NCBI RefSeq assembly: GCF_002042965.1
Contig: NZ_MZNT01000002.1
Location: forward strand, 558,001 to 622,000
Origin: Paenibacillus sp. 32352
GTDB taxonomy: Bacteria; Bacillota; Bacilli; Paenibacillales; NBRC-103111
Direction: 5' to 3'
Length of the DNA: 64,000 nucleotides
Shown: piece by piece, positions 15,032-23,224 of the stretch
Numbering within the stretch: position 1 is the stretch's first letter
Layout: each line of letters starts with the position of its first letter
Made by a program: the position numbers and the translations under genes
The notes under the pieces: model-generated
Told to the model about the DNA's origin: nothing
Seen by the model: only the letters and a program-made list of their open reading frames with translations
Databases searched by the model: none

Positions 15032-16951
15032 ATGTTACTATGTGCAATGGATAAATTGAGTAAATCCTGGGGCGGTACGCCTGTGATTCAACAGCTGTCA
15101 TTGGAAATCCAGGAGGGTGACCGGATTGGAATGGTTGGCCCTAACGGATGCGGTAAAACCACACTGATGAAGCTTATGGCAGGGATAGAGACTCCTGATG
15201 GCGGGATAATTCATTATAAAAAGGGGAGCCGTACGGCTCTTCTTGAACAAATACCGGATTACGACCCGAGGACTACGGTGAAGGGCGTTCTTCAGGAAGC
15301 GTTCGCCAATCTGTATAAGATGCAGGAGCGAATGTCGGAATTGGAGGTAAGGATGGCGAACCCTCTCGAAGCAGATAAAGCCTTGATTGAATATGGGAAG
15401 CTGCAGGAGGCCTTCGCCTCCGCCGGCGGATATGAGATTGAAGCGAATCTTTCCAGGGTAGCTAACGGACTAGGGATTTCGCATCTCCTGCACCATGCAT
15501 TCGGACATTTGAGCGGGGGAGAGCGAACCAAGGTCTGTCTGGCTCACATCCTGCTGCTCAATCCGGATTTGCTTCTTCTGGATGAGCCTACGAATCATTT
15601 GGATTTGAATGCTGTGGAATGGCTGGAGGGTTACTTGCAGCAATACACCGGGAGTGTCGTGGTTGTGTCCCATGACCGATATTTTCTGGATCGGGTTGTG
15701 AATAAGATCTTTGATATAGAGGGCGGAGCCATTGATGTGTATCATGGCAACTATTCTTATTTTGTGGAGGAAAAGGAGCGCCGATTGCTGCTCGAATTTG
15801 CATCCTATCAGGAACAGCAGAAGAAGATCAAGAAGATGGAGGAGGCGATCAAGCGAATGCGGATTTGGGCTGCGCAAGCGGATAATCCTAACATGTTCAA
15901 GCGTGCTGCAGCCATGCAAAAAGCACTAGACCGCATGGAGAAGCTGACCAAGCCGGTTCTTGAACGCAAGAAGATCGGATTGATGCTCGAATCGGGGGAC
16001 CGAAGCGGCAATGACGTGCTGAAGCTGGAGCAGGTAGGTAAAGTCATTGACAGAAACGGCAAGAAGCAGCTTCTGTTCGATCAGCTTGATATGCTGATCC
16101 GGCATCAGGATTATGCAGCCATTGTCGGTGAAAACGGAAGCGGCAAGTCCACCATCCTGAAAATGATTGCGTCCGAACTTCAGCCGGATCACGGGAAGGT
16201 CACCTTAGGCAGCGGAGTCAGAATAGGCTACCTGGCTCAGCAGGATGCGTTCGGAGATGAAGACATGACGATGCTCGATGCGTATCGGCAGGTGGTTATG
16301 GTAGATGAAGGAGAGGCGCGTCAGCGGCTTGCCGGGTTTTTATTCTATGGCGCCGCCGTGTTCCGCAAGCTGAAAAGCTTGAGCGGCGGTGAACGCATGC
16401 GGCTCCGATTAGCGCAGCTCATGGCACAAGACGTGAATGTACTGCTGCTCGACGAGCCTACGAACCATTTGGACATTGATTCCCGCGAGGCGCTCGAAGA
16501 CACCTTACAGAGATTTACAGGCACCGTCCTTTGCGTTTCGCATGACAGGTACTTTTTGAATAAACTGTTCGATGTTACTTATTGGCTTGAGCATGGGAGA
16601 CTGACGAAATTTGTCGGCCGATATGATGATGCAAGGGCAAAACGCGAGGAGTTGAGCCAGTCTCTGAGGCCTTCCCATAGCGAACCGATGGTAAAAGAGA
16701 ATGATTCAAAGAAGGCTCGGGAATCCAAAGAGCGGACACATAGTTCCAGGGAGCTGCAGGAAAGGGATAAAAAGCATGCTAAGCTGGAAACCGACATTGA
16801 ATCGCTGGAGCGAAAGATTACGTTGTTGGATGAGGCGATGCTGCTTGAAACGGATTCCGGCAAGCTATTCGCTATGCATAGCGAGAAAATGATCCTGGAA
16901 GCAGAGAGGGAGCTTCTGTACCAGCAGTGGGAGCTCCTCTCCGGGGAATAA
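15032..16951 (+). CDS. ABC-F family ATPase (ribosome-associated; possible antibiotic resistance)
   Basis: A 639-residue protein with two ATP-binding cassettes in one chain and no membrane segments, the ABC-F layout. The first cassette has GPNGCGKTT (residues 36-44), LSGGERTKV and LLLDEPTNHLDLNAVEWLE; the second has GENGSGKST, LSGGERMRL and LLLDEPTNHLDIDSREALE. They are joined by a charged linker (KKIKKMEEAIKRMRIWAAQ) that enters the ribosomal E site, and a C-terminal coiled coil (from about residue 545) follows. ABC-F proteins act on stalled or drug-bound ribosomes. ATG 15032 is preferred; the upstream in-frame ATG at 14957 lies inside the attenuator stem. Subfamily cannot be fixed by eye, but the leader and attenuator favour a drug-responsive member. 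Confidence 0.87.
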   Translation: MLLCAMDKLSKSWGGTPVIQQLSLEIQEGDRIGMVGPNGCGKTTLMKLMAGIETPDGGIIHYKKGSRTALLEQIPDYDPRTTVKGVLQEAFANLYKMQERMSELEVRMANPLEADKALIEYGKLQEAFASAGGYEIEANLSRVANGLGISHLLHHAFGHLSGGERTKVCLAHILLLNPDLLLLDEPTNHLDLNAVEWLEGYLQQYTGSVVVVSHDRYFLDRVVNKIFDIEGGAIDVYHGNYSYFVEEKERRLLLEFASYQEQQKKIKKMEEAIKRMRIWAAQADNPNMFKRAAAMQKALDRMEKLTKPVLERKKIGLMLESGDRSGNDVLKLEQVGKVIDRNGKKQLLFDQLDMLIRHQDYAAIVGENGSGKSTILKMIASELQPDHGKVTLGSGVRIGYLAQQDAFGDEDMTMLDAYRQVVMVDEGEARQRLAGFLFYGAAVFRKLKSLSGGERMRLRLAQLMAQDVNVLLLDEPTNHLDIDSREALEDTLQRFTGTVLCVSHDRYFLNKLFDVTYWLEHGRLTKFVGRYDDARAKREELSQSLRPSHSEPMVKENDSKKARESKERTHSSRELQERDKKHAKLETDIESLERKITLLDEAMLLETDSGKLFAMHSEKMILEAERELLYQQWELLSGE

Positions 16952-16970
16952 AAGGATATTCTGTTCTTAA

Positions 16971-16997
16971 TCCCAGATTATGAAACATAATCTGGGA
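16971..16997. repeat. perfect 12-bp hairpin after ABC-F gene
   Basis: TCCCAGATTATG and CATAATCTGGGA are perfect inverted repeats around AAA. No T tail follows, so it is not a standard terminator; it may be an RNA processing or stability hairpin, or an operator for the next gene. Confidence 0.6.
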
Positions 16998-17045
16998 AAG
17001 TACGTAATGAACTGTACGACATACTCACCACTGGAGGTTGATGGT

Positions 17046-17882
17046 ATGAATGCAGAAGTGACCAAAATTCCCAAGAGGCCTAACGTTGGCTTCGTCGTGA
17101 CGTCCGTTTTTATAGCGCTGCTGATCGTCATCATCGGATTGAACAGCTTTGCATCCGTACAATACGGGCATGTGGGACTGTACAAAACGTTCGGCAAGTT
17201 AAATGACGAGATACTTGGCCCTGGAATACACTTGAAGCTTCCTTTCGTTCAAAGCGTTATTCAGGTCAACACCCAGGTTACCAAAGCAGAGACGGATACG
17301 TCCGCTTCGTCCAAGGACCTTCAGCCGGTTTCTACGCATGTTGCCGTTAACTACTCTGTCAACAAAGAGGCTGCCTTTAATTTGATGAAGAATATTGGAG
17401 GCAATTTTGACTCGGTTATTATCTCGCCGGCAATCCAAGAGATCGTCAAGGAGGTAACGGCCAAATATCCTGCGGAGGATTTGATTGCCAAGCGGGATGT
17501 CGTTGCGGGAGAAATCAGCGATCATTTGACGAAACGTCTGGCCAAATACGATCTGATCGTGAACGATATTAACATCGTGAACTTTAAATTCTCAGATGCC
17601 TTCAACCAGTCGATCGAAGCCAAGCAGGTGGCGCAGCAGCAAGCATTGAAAGCGGAGAACGATTTGAAGCGTATTGAGATTGAAGCCAAGCAGAAAATTA
17701 CGCAGGCCCAAGCCGAGGCGGAATCGTTGAAGCTGAAGAAGCAGGAGATCACGCCGGATTTGGTTCAGCTTAAGCAGATTGAAGTGCAGGAGAAAGCACT
17801 GGAGAAATGGGATGGCCGTCTTCCGAGTGTGACCGGAGGCGCAACACCGTTTATCGACCTGAACTCGTTAGGCAGCAAATAA
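17046..17882 (+). CDS. SPFH/prohibitin family membrane protein
   Basis: A 278-residue protein with an N-terminal membrane helix (VGFVVTSVFIALLIVIIGLNSF, residues about 13-34) followed by an SPFH/Band 7 domain (YGHVGLYKTFGK, IHLKLPFVQSV) and a long charged coiled coil (AEAESLKLKKQE). Prohibitin-like proteins form membrane scaffold rings. The chosen start ATG 17046 has GGAGG eight bases upstream. It is a single gene following the hairpin at 16971. Confidence 0.85.
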   Translation: MNAEVTKIPKRPNVGFVVTSVFIALLIVIIGLNSFASVQYGHVGLYKTFGKLNDEILGPGIHLKLPFVQSVIQVNTQVTKAETDTSASSKDLQPVSTHVAVNYSVNKEAAFNLMKNIGGNFDSVIISPAIQEIVKEVTAKYPAEDLIAKRDVVAGEISDHLTKRLAKYDLIVNDINIVNFKFSDAFNQSIEAKQVAQQQALKAENDLKRIEIEAKQKITQAQAEAESLKLKKQEITPDLVQLKQIEVQEKALEKWDGRLPSVTGGATPFIDLNSLGSK

Positions 17883-18037
17883 AACCGCGAGCACGCGCTC
17901 TCGACACACATGGACAAAAATGGTAAATTGGAGGAGGGGTTATCAGCCTTTCCTCCCTAAACAGTTGAGGCATTAATGGTAATTACTGGATTGCCATATT
18001 CCATGAATGCAATATGCTTCCTCTATGATTTGGTTCT

Positions 18038-18083
18038 AAACCGCATATAAGGGACTGATGACCCTATAAGGCGGTTTTTTTAT
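18038..18083 (+). terminator. terminator upstream of SAP-domain gene
   Basis: AAACCGC (18038-18044) pairs with GCGGTTT (18071-18077), with further inner pairing, followed by a T run. It probably ends the SPFH transcript. Confidence 0.7.
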
Positions 18084-18110
18084 TACTGCCTAAGGAGACG
18101 AACGAAGAAT

Positions 18111-18728
18111 ATGCGACCGGACTTTTCATTAGAGATGACCATCGAGCAATTCGAACATCATTATTGGTATAAAAAGGAGCTGGAGGAGCTATGCCGCAAT
18201 CACGGGATATCCTCTGCCGGAACCAAGGCGGAGCTGGAGCAGCGAATCAAGAATGTCTTGAGCGGAAAAACTCCGGTTGACAGCAGGAAAATGAATTCAG
18301 CGATCCGAAAGAGGCGTCAGGCAGAACAGCCGTTATCGCTTCATACCAAGCTCATTCCCGAAGGATTTAAGTTCAATGCGAAGGCCAGAGAATTTTTCGC
18401 TCATTACTACAAGGTACCCAAGTTTTCCTTTACCAAGGAGATGGCAGCAGCTCTGAGGGAAGCCGAACGACAGGGCGATATGGATATGACGGTGTCGGAT
18501 CTGATTGCTATTTATGAGGGCCCTAAGCTGATCCAAGGACCAGAGGAGCGGACCTATCAGTGGAATTATTTCGTTAAGGAGTTCAATAAAGACCCGCTGG
18601 CACAAGGCCTGAAACAGGATCGGATGAAAATCGCCGCCGAATTATGGAAGCTCGTAAGGGATAATCCGGATGATAAGCAATACTCCACAACCCTATTGGC
18701 GAATTACCTCAAGAAACAGGAAGGATGA
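18111..18728 (+). CDS. SAP domain protein with C-terminal DUF6434-like region
   Basis: A 205-residue cytosolic protein. Residues 12-48 match a SAP-like helix-turn-helix (ELEELCRNHGISSAGTKAELEQRI), a motif used for DNA binding. The remainder (about 75-205) is a helical domain with HTKLIPEGFKFNAKAREFF and YQWNYFVKEFNKDP, as seen in DUF6434/SAP proteins of Firmicutes. Function is not known. AAGGAG sits about twelve bases before ATG 18111; ATG 18135 is an alternative start. Confidence 0.75.
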   Translation: MRPDFSLEMTIEQFEHHYWYKKELEELCRNHGISSAGTKAELEQRIKNVLSGKTPVDSRKMNSAIRKRRQAEQPLSLHTKLIPEGFKFNAKAREFFAHYYKVPKFSFTKEMAAALREAERQGDMDMTVSDLIAIYEGPKLIQGPEERTYQWNYFVKEFNKDPLAQGLKQDRMKIAAELWKLVRDNPDDKQYSTTLLANYLKKQEG

Positions 18729-18777
18729 GGAAGATATGGAATCGGTTCTAACAAATTCGAATTCCTAAAATACATAT

Positions 18778-18792
18778 TGCAATCGATTTCAT
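18778..18792 (-). promoter_or_regulatory. operator-like site 3 (reverse orientation)
   Basis: TGCAATCGATTTCAT reads on the minus strand as ATGAAATCGATTGCA, one to two bases different from the two sites downstream. Confidence 0.4.
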
Positions 18793-18922
18793 AACCCGAT
18801 ATACTCAACTCATCAACCAGAAAACAAGAGAGATGCAATGGTTTAGCAAAAAAAACAAAGGTTTTTCATGACGATAAAGGAGGGGGAAGACATTTCAAGT
18901 TAGGGATTTTTTAAGAGAAAAT

Positions 18923-18938
18923 ATGAAATCGATTACAT
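18923..18938 (+). promoter_or_regulatory. operator-like site 1
   Basis: ATGAAATCGATTACAT, a near palindrome around CG that resembles LacI-family operators. It is identical to the site at 19048. Confidence 0.55.
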
Positions 18939-19047
18939 TTCGTTTTGTGTTAAGGCTTTTGGAAGTTAGGGCATGGTGTCACTAAAAAGCTGAGAAGGTA
19001 CATGAATTGTAAGCATGTGGGGAAAAGAATTGCTTTATCGCAATATT

Positions 19048-19063
19048 ATGAAATCGATTACAT
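19048..19063 (+). promoter_or_regulatory. operator-like site 2
   Basis: ATGAAATCGATTACAT, an exact 16-base repeat of 18923-18938, only 31 bases before the GH30 start codon. Confidence 0.55.
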
Positions 19064-19093
19064 AAATAAGTAAAAGAGCGAGGAAGGTAGCAT

Positions 19094-20449
19094 ATGTTTA
19101 AAGCAAAAGCATGGGTAACGACATATGATTTATCCAGAAAATTGGAGTTAGACCGCGTGTATTCCATACCAAGTTCTGACGCACCCGCAGGCGCTGCTTA
19201 CCGCATTCATGTGAATGCGGGCAGGACCTATCAAGAGATGGACGGTTTTGGCGCTTCATCTACAGATGCTTCGGCGTACCTCCTTCATGCCAGATTGGAT
19301 GCGTCTTCGCGGGAGCAGGTGATGAAGAAGCTGTTCGATCGTACCGAAGGTATTGGAATGACTTTCATCCGTCAGCCTATGGGTGCCTGTGATTTTAATC
19401 ATGAAATCTACAGCTATAATGACTTGCAGCCGAATGAGACCGATTTTGCATTGGAAAAGTTTTCGATTGACCATGACCGAAGGCATATCCTTCCGCTGCT
19501 GCAAGAGGCTTTGCGGATTTCGAGCCATCTTAAAATCATGGCATCGCCATGGAGTCCGCCAGGCTGGATGAAATCCTCCGGCGAGATGATAGGAGGAAGA
19601 TTGAAGCCGGAATGCTATGATGTTTATGCCGATTACTTTGTCCGCTTTATTCAAGCGTATGAACGGGAAGGGATAACGATCTATGCGGTTACTGTGCAGA
19701 ACGAGCCCGGTTACGAGCCGTCGCAATATCCCGGGATGCTCATGTCGCCGGAGGAGCAGATAGCATTCATTAAGCGGTTAGGGCCGGCTTTTCGTCAAAA
19801 TCATATTTTCGCGCTGATTCTTTGCTATGACCATAACTGGGATATCCTGGATTATGCCGAGAAGGTACTCGGAGATCCAGAAGTTAGCAAATATGTAGCT
19901 GGCTCCGCGTGGCATTGTTATGGAGGCAGGCATGAGGCGATGTCGGTGATTCAACAGCAATTTCCGGATAAGGGGATTTGGTTTACCGAAGCTTCAGGAG
20001 GAGAGTGGATTCCTCCCATGAAGGCGGCATTTCAGGACCAGATGAAACACGTGATCCGGTGCTGCAGGAACGGCTCCAAGTCGATCGTATGGTGGAATAT
20101 CGCGTTGGATGAGAACAATGGACCGACCGTATTGAAGAGAAGTACATGCAGAGGTTTATTGAGAATTACTCAAGATACAGGTGAGATTGATTACAACCTG
20201 GATTATTATACTTTGGGACATATCAGCAAGTTTGTTGTGCCAGGCGCAGTGCGCATCGAATCGAATACATACGAGGATGAACTGGAGACGGTATCCTTCA
20301 GCAATCCGGACGGGTCAATCGTCGTTATTGTCTCCAATCGGACGCCGTTGACACAATCAACAGAGATTCAAATCAGTTCTGAACGGTTTACATATGTAAT
20401 TCCCGGGGATAGCGCGGCAACGCTTCAATTCATACTACATGAAGAGTAA
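19094..20449 (+). CDS. Glycoside hydrolase family 30 (glucosylceramidase-like)
   Basis: A 451-residue GH30 enzyme with the (beta/alpha)8 barrel and C-terminal beta domain. The fold starts at QEMDGFGAS. The general acid/base is probably E204 in VQNEPGYE and the nucleophile E299 in WFTEASGGEW. FIRQPMGACDF and SPWSPPGWMKSSG are also typical of the family. There is no signal peptide, so it acts on imported glycosides. AGGAAGG lies upstream of ATG 19094. Three operator-like repeats upstream suggest control by a LacI-type regulator that is not in this window. The next gene encodes a sugar-binding lipoprotein. Confidence 0.88.
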   Translation: MFKAKAWVTTYDLSRKLELDRVYSIPSSDAPAGAAYRIHVNAGRTYQEMDGFGASSTDASAYLLHARLDASSREQVMKKLFDRTEGIGMTFIRQPMGACDFNHEIYSYNDLQPNETDFALEKFSIDHDRRHILPLLQEALRISSHLKIMASPWSPPGWMKSSGEMIGGRLKPECYDVYADYFVRFIQAYEREGITIYAVTVQNEPGYEPSQYPGMLMSPEEQIAFIKRLGPAFRQNHIFALILCYDHNWDILDYAEKVLGDPEVSKYVAGSAWHCYGGRHEAMSVIQQQFPDKGIWFTEASGGEWIPPMKAAFQDQMKHVIRCCRNGSKSIVWWNIALDENNGPTVLKRSTCRGLLRITQDTGEIDYNLDYYTLGHISKFVVPGAVRIESNTYEDELETVSFSNPDGSIVVIVSNRTPLTQSTEIQISSERFTYVIPGDSAATLQFILHEE

Positions 20450-20575
20450 AGCCTAAGGGGCATGCTCCCATTAGAGATCGGTGAGAACCGGGGAATTCAC
20501 GTCTTTGAGAGGCTAATCACATACCCGCGGCTCGTATGAAGGTGGATTTTTATTTTTCTACTAGGAGGAAAAAGC

Positions 20576-21913
20576 ATGTTTAGAAAATGGACTTTGGCAG
20601 CGTTTTCTTTACTATGGTTCATCCTGAGCGGATGCGGCGGCGGAGCTCCCATGGAAGAAGAAGCAGCGAGCGGCAGCAAGCCTCATGAGCCGATTACCTT
20701 GCAAGCCTATGCCTATGCCGGAGCTTTAAATCAGGATGATTTCGAAAAGTACGTGGCTGCCCCGCTGAAAGCGAAGTTCCCTTACATCACCCTGGAATAT
20801 GTCCCGAACGGCAAAGGCACAAGCCCGAAGGAGCTGGTGACCGCAGGCGCCATGCCGGATATCGTCATGACAGGCCTGCGACAGCTTATAACCTTTCAGG
20901 AGCTGGATGTGCCCGTGGATTTAAGGAAGCTGGCCAAGAAGCATCAACTGGACCTGTCCCGATACCGGCAGGATGCTATAGAAGCGATAACGAGCTATGG
21001 AACCAAGGGAGAGCTGTATGCCGTTCCGTTCTATGTTAACTTTTATGCAATGCTGTACAATAAAGACTTATTCGACCGGTTTTCGGTACCATATCCGACG
21101 GACCAGATGACGTGGGATGAGGTCAAGGTGCTTGCTGCGAAGCTGAGCAGAGTACAGGACGGCGTTACCTACAATGGGATGCAGCCTGCGGATACGATTG
21201 ATACGTTCGGGCTAGGATTATCGGTTCCTTTTATAGATGAGCAGACAGGCAGAGCCAAGGTAGCGACTGACGAATGGAGGAAAGTGTTTGAAATCGCCAA
21301 AGAGTTCAATACGATTCCCGGCAACGAACCGAAGGATCCCAAAAATATGTACAAAGCGGTCGATCAATTTTTTAAGGATAAGAACATCGCCATGATGCCG
21401 TATTTTGGCACGAGGCTTCAGGTGGCTGCGAAATCGGACGCGGAGCTAGGCTTCCAATGGGATGTGGTTGCGTTCCCAAGCTTCAAGGAAACTCCCGGCA
21501 AGACAGCCGAGGTGGATGCTCAGGTGTTCGCCTTGTCCAAGACGAGCCAATATCCGGATGAGGCATTCAAGGTCATTCAATATTTAACGGCTTCCGAGGA
21601 AATTCAGGCGAGCTTCGTGAAGCTCGGAAGAGCGCTTCCTTCCTTAAAGGATGATAAATTGCTTGCACACTTTGGAGAAGAGTATCCGGTACTGAAAAGC
21701 AAAAATGTACAGAGTATTTTCAAAAGCACCACCAAGACTCCGCACAAAACACATAAGTACGATGATCTTGTCCGCGGGAAAATAAAAAATGCCTTTGTGG
21801 AGCATTTAAACGGCCTGGACATAAACTCGGCGCTGAGAAAGACTGAGGAGGAGGCTAATAAGGAAATCGAAGCATTGGAGAAAAAATTATCATCAAAGCT
21901 TTCTTTATGCTGA
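20576..21913 (+). CDS. ABC transporter sugar-binding lipoprotein (orphan)
   Basis: A 445-residue extracellular solute-binding protein (family 1). The N-terminus has a signal peptide with lipobox ILSGC and a Gly/Glu-rich linker. The body is a typical carbohydrate-binding fold (NGKGTSPKELVTAGAMPDIV, AVPFYVNFYAMLYNKDLFD). AGGAGG is eight bases before ATG. No permease genes follow; the next gene is a DNA ligase, so it must use permeases encoded elsewhere or be a sensor. It follows GH30 by 126 bases and may be co-expressed with it. Confidence 0.83.
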   Translation: MFRKWTLAAFSLLWFILSGCGGGAPMEEEAASGSKPHEPITLQAYAYAGALNQDDFEKYVAAPLKAKFPYITLEYVPNGKGTSPKELVTAGAMPDIVMTGLRQLITFQELDVPVDLRKLAKKHQLDLSRYRQDAIEAITSYGTKGELYAVPFYVNFYAMLYNKDLFDRFSVPYPTDQMTWDEVKVLAAKLSRVQDGVTYNGMQPADTIDTFGLGLSVPFIDEQTGRAKVATDEWRKVFEIAKEFNTIPGNEPKDPKNMYKAVDQFFKDKNIAMMPYFGTRLQVAAKSDAELGFQWDVVAFPSFKETPGKTAEVDAQVFALSKTSQYPDEAFKVIQYLTASEEIQASFVKLGRALPSLKDDKLLAHFGEEYPVLKSKNVQSIFKSTTKTPHKTHKYDDLVRGKIKNAFVEHLNGLDINSALRKTEEEANKEIEALEKKLSSKLSLC

Positions 21914-22040
21914 ATTAGGCAGGTTTGCGATGACATGTGATGGTATGTAGATATAGGACTTTCATAAACAGACATAACGATAGTCAACAGGTTACAATCC
22001 GTCCCTTTTTGGTAAAAATGAGGATATGAGGTGATTCCTG

Positions 22041-22949
22041 TTGCAGGTTTTTACACCGTTTCAGCCAATGAACGTCAGTATTCAACATGAGCCGTTTGAC
22101 GATCCTCAATACTTATTTGAGCCCAAATGGGACGGCTGGCGTATTGTGATCCATAAGCAAGGAAGCCGGATTGAGGCTTACACACGTCATGGGAATAAGG
22201 TGACGAAGAAGTTTCCCGAGCTCAAACAGGCTGTATCGGCTATTCAGGCTCATACTGCGATTTTGGATTGTGAAGGGATCGTTATGCGAGACGGGAGACC
22301 CGTGTTTGACGATTTCAGCTACCGTGGACGACTCAGCAGCTCCATGAGGATAGCGCAAGCGGTTGCGACACATCCGGTAACTTTTGTAGCTTTTGACTTG
22401 CTGTTCACGGAGCGCGAGCATAGCAATGAGCCGCTAATGGAACGAAAGGCACGACTGCATGAGCTCCTCGTTCCTAACTCCGTCATTATGCCGACCCTGT
22501 ATGTAATGGAGAGAGGGAAGGCTTTGTTCGAGCTGACTCGGGAACGGGACATGGAAGGCATCGTGGCCAAACGAACGGATTCTATCTATAAGCCGGGCAC
22601 GTTGAGCCGGGATTGGGTTAAAATCAAGCATTTTAAAACCATTGACGCTGTTATCCTTGGTTTCCGGACGAAGCCCTTCGCGCTGGTGATCGGGCTGCAG
22701 TTCCGTACCGTCAAGAACAAGCCTGTCGGAGTGGTGGAATTCGGACTTACTTATGAAGATAAAGAGCGTTTTATGGAGCTGTCCAAGGACCTTTATCTCG
22801 AGCATGACAAGCAAACCCAATGGATTCAGCCCAAGCTGTGCTGCCGCATCCAATATTTGGAGCGATCGGACACTCATCAGCTTAGGACAACGATATTTAA
22901 GCAATTTTTGCCGGATAAAAAACCGGAGGACTGCATTTGGCATTCCTGA
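22041..22949 (+). CDS. Stand-alone ATP-dependent DNA ligase (LigD ligase-type)
   Basis: A 302-residue ATP-dependent DNA ligase. The nucleotidyl-transfer lysine is K29 in motif I (FEPKWDGWR). Other motifs are DCEGIV (III-like), FVAFDLLF, DMEGIVAKR (IV) and WVKIK (V), followed by an OB-fold domain. It resembles the ligase domain of bacterial LigD in non-homologous end joining but lacks the polymerase and nuclease domains, and no Ku gene is adjacent. The start is TTG 22041, supported by GAGGTGATT upstream. Confidence 0.85.
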   Translation: MQVFTPFQPMNVSIQHEPFDDPQYLFEPKWDGWRIVIHKQGSRIEAYTRHGNKVTKKFPELKQAVSAIQAHTAILDCEGIVMRDGRPVFDDFSYRGRLSSSMRIAQAVATHPVTFVAFDLLFTEREHSNEPLMERKARLHELLVPNSVIMPTLYVMERGKALFELTRERDMEGIVAKRTDSIYKPGTLSRDWVKIKHFKTIDAVILGFRTKPFALVIGLQFRTVKNKPVGVVEFGLTYEDKERFMELSKDLYLEHDKQTQWIQPKLCCRIQYLERSDTHQLRTTIFKQFLPDKKPEDCIWHS

Positions 22950-23017
22950 ACGTCTCGAAGAATTGAGAACCTTATCCAGTCTATGATACTATGAATAAGA
23001 AAACGAATAAGAATTTC

Positions 23018-23101
23018 ACTAGGGGTGCTGATGCAGCTGAGAAAGGCGGGAGCCTTAACCCTTATACCTGATCTAGGTAATGCTAGCGAAGGGAAGTGGA
23101 C
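23018..23101 (+). ncRNA. TPP riboswitch (THI element)
   Basis: The conserved THI-box elements are present: AGGGGTGCTGATGCAGCTGA, then GAGA around 23040, ACCCTTATACCTGATCTAGG and the closing AATGCTAGCGAAGGGAAGT. It lies upstream of the thiamin salvage genes and is followed by a strong terminator at 23129, so it most likely lowers transcription when thiamin pyrophosphate is abundant. Confidence 0.93.
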
Positions 23102-23128
23102 GCCACGGTAGTGCTGTGCTGCGCGCGT

Positions 23129-23160
23129 AAACCACTTTGTCCTGCGAAGTGGTTTTTTTG
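23129..23160 (+). terminator. TPP-riboswitch-controlled terminator
   Basis: AAACCACTT (23129-23137) pairs with AAGTGGTTT (23147-23155), followed by a T run, between the THI element and ylmB. Confidence 0.85.
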
Positions 23161-23224
23161 CTGCCATCGTATTCTGCTGAACAATGGAATAGTGAGGGTA
23201 TCCGTATGAACAGGAGGAGAAGGA

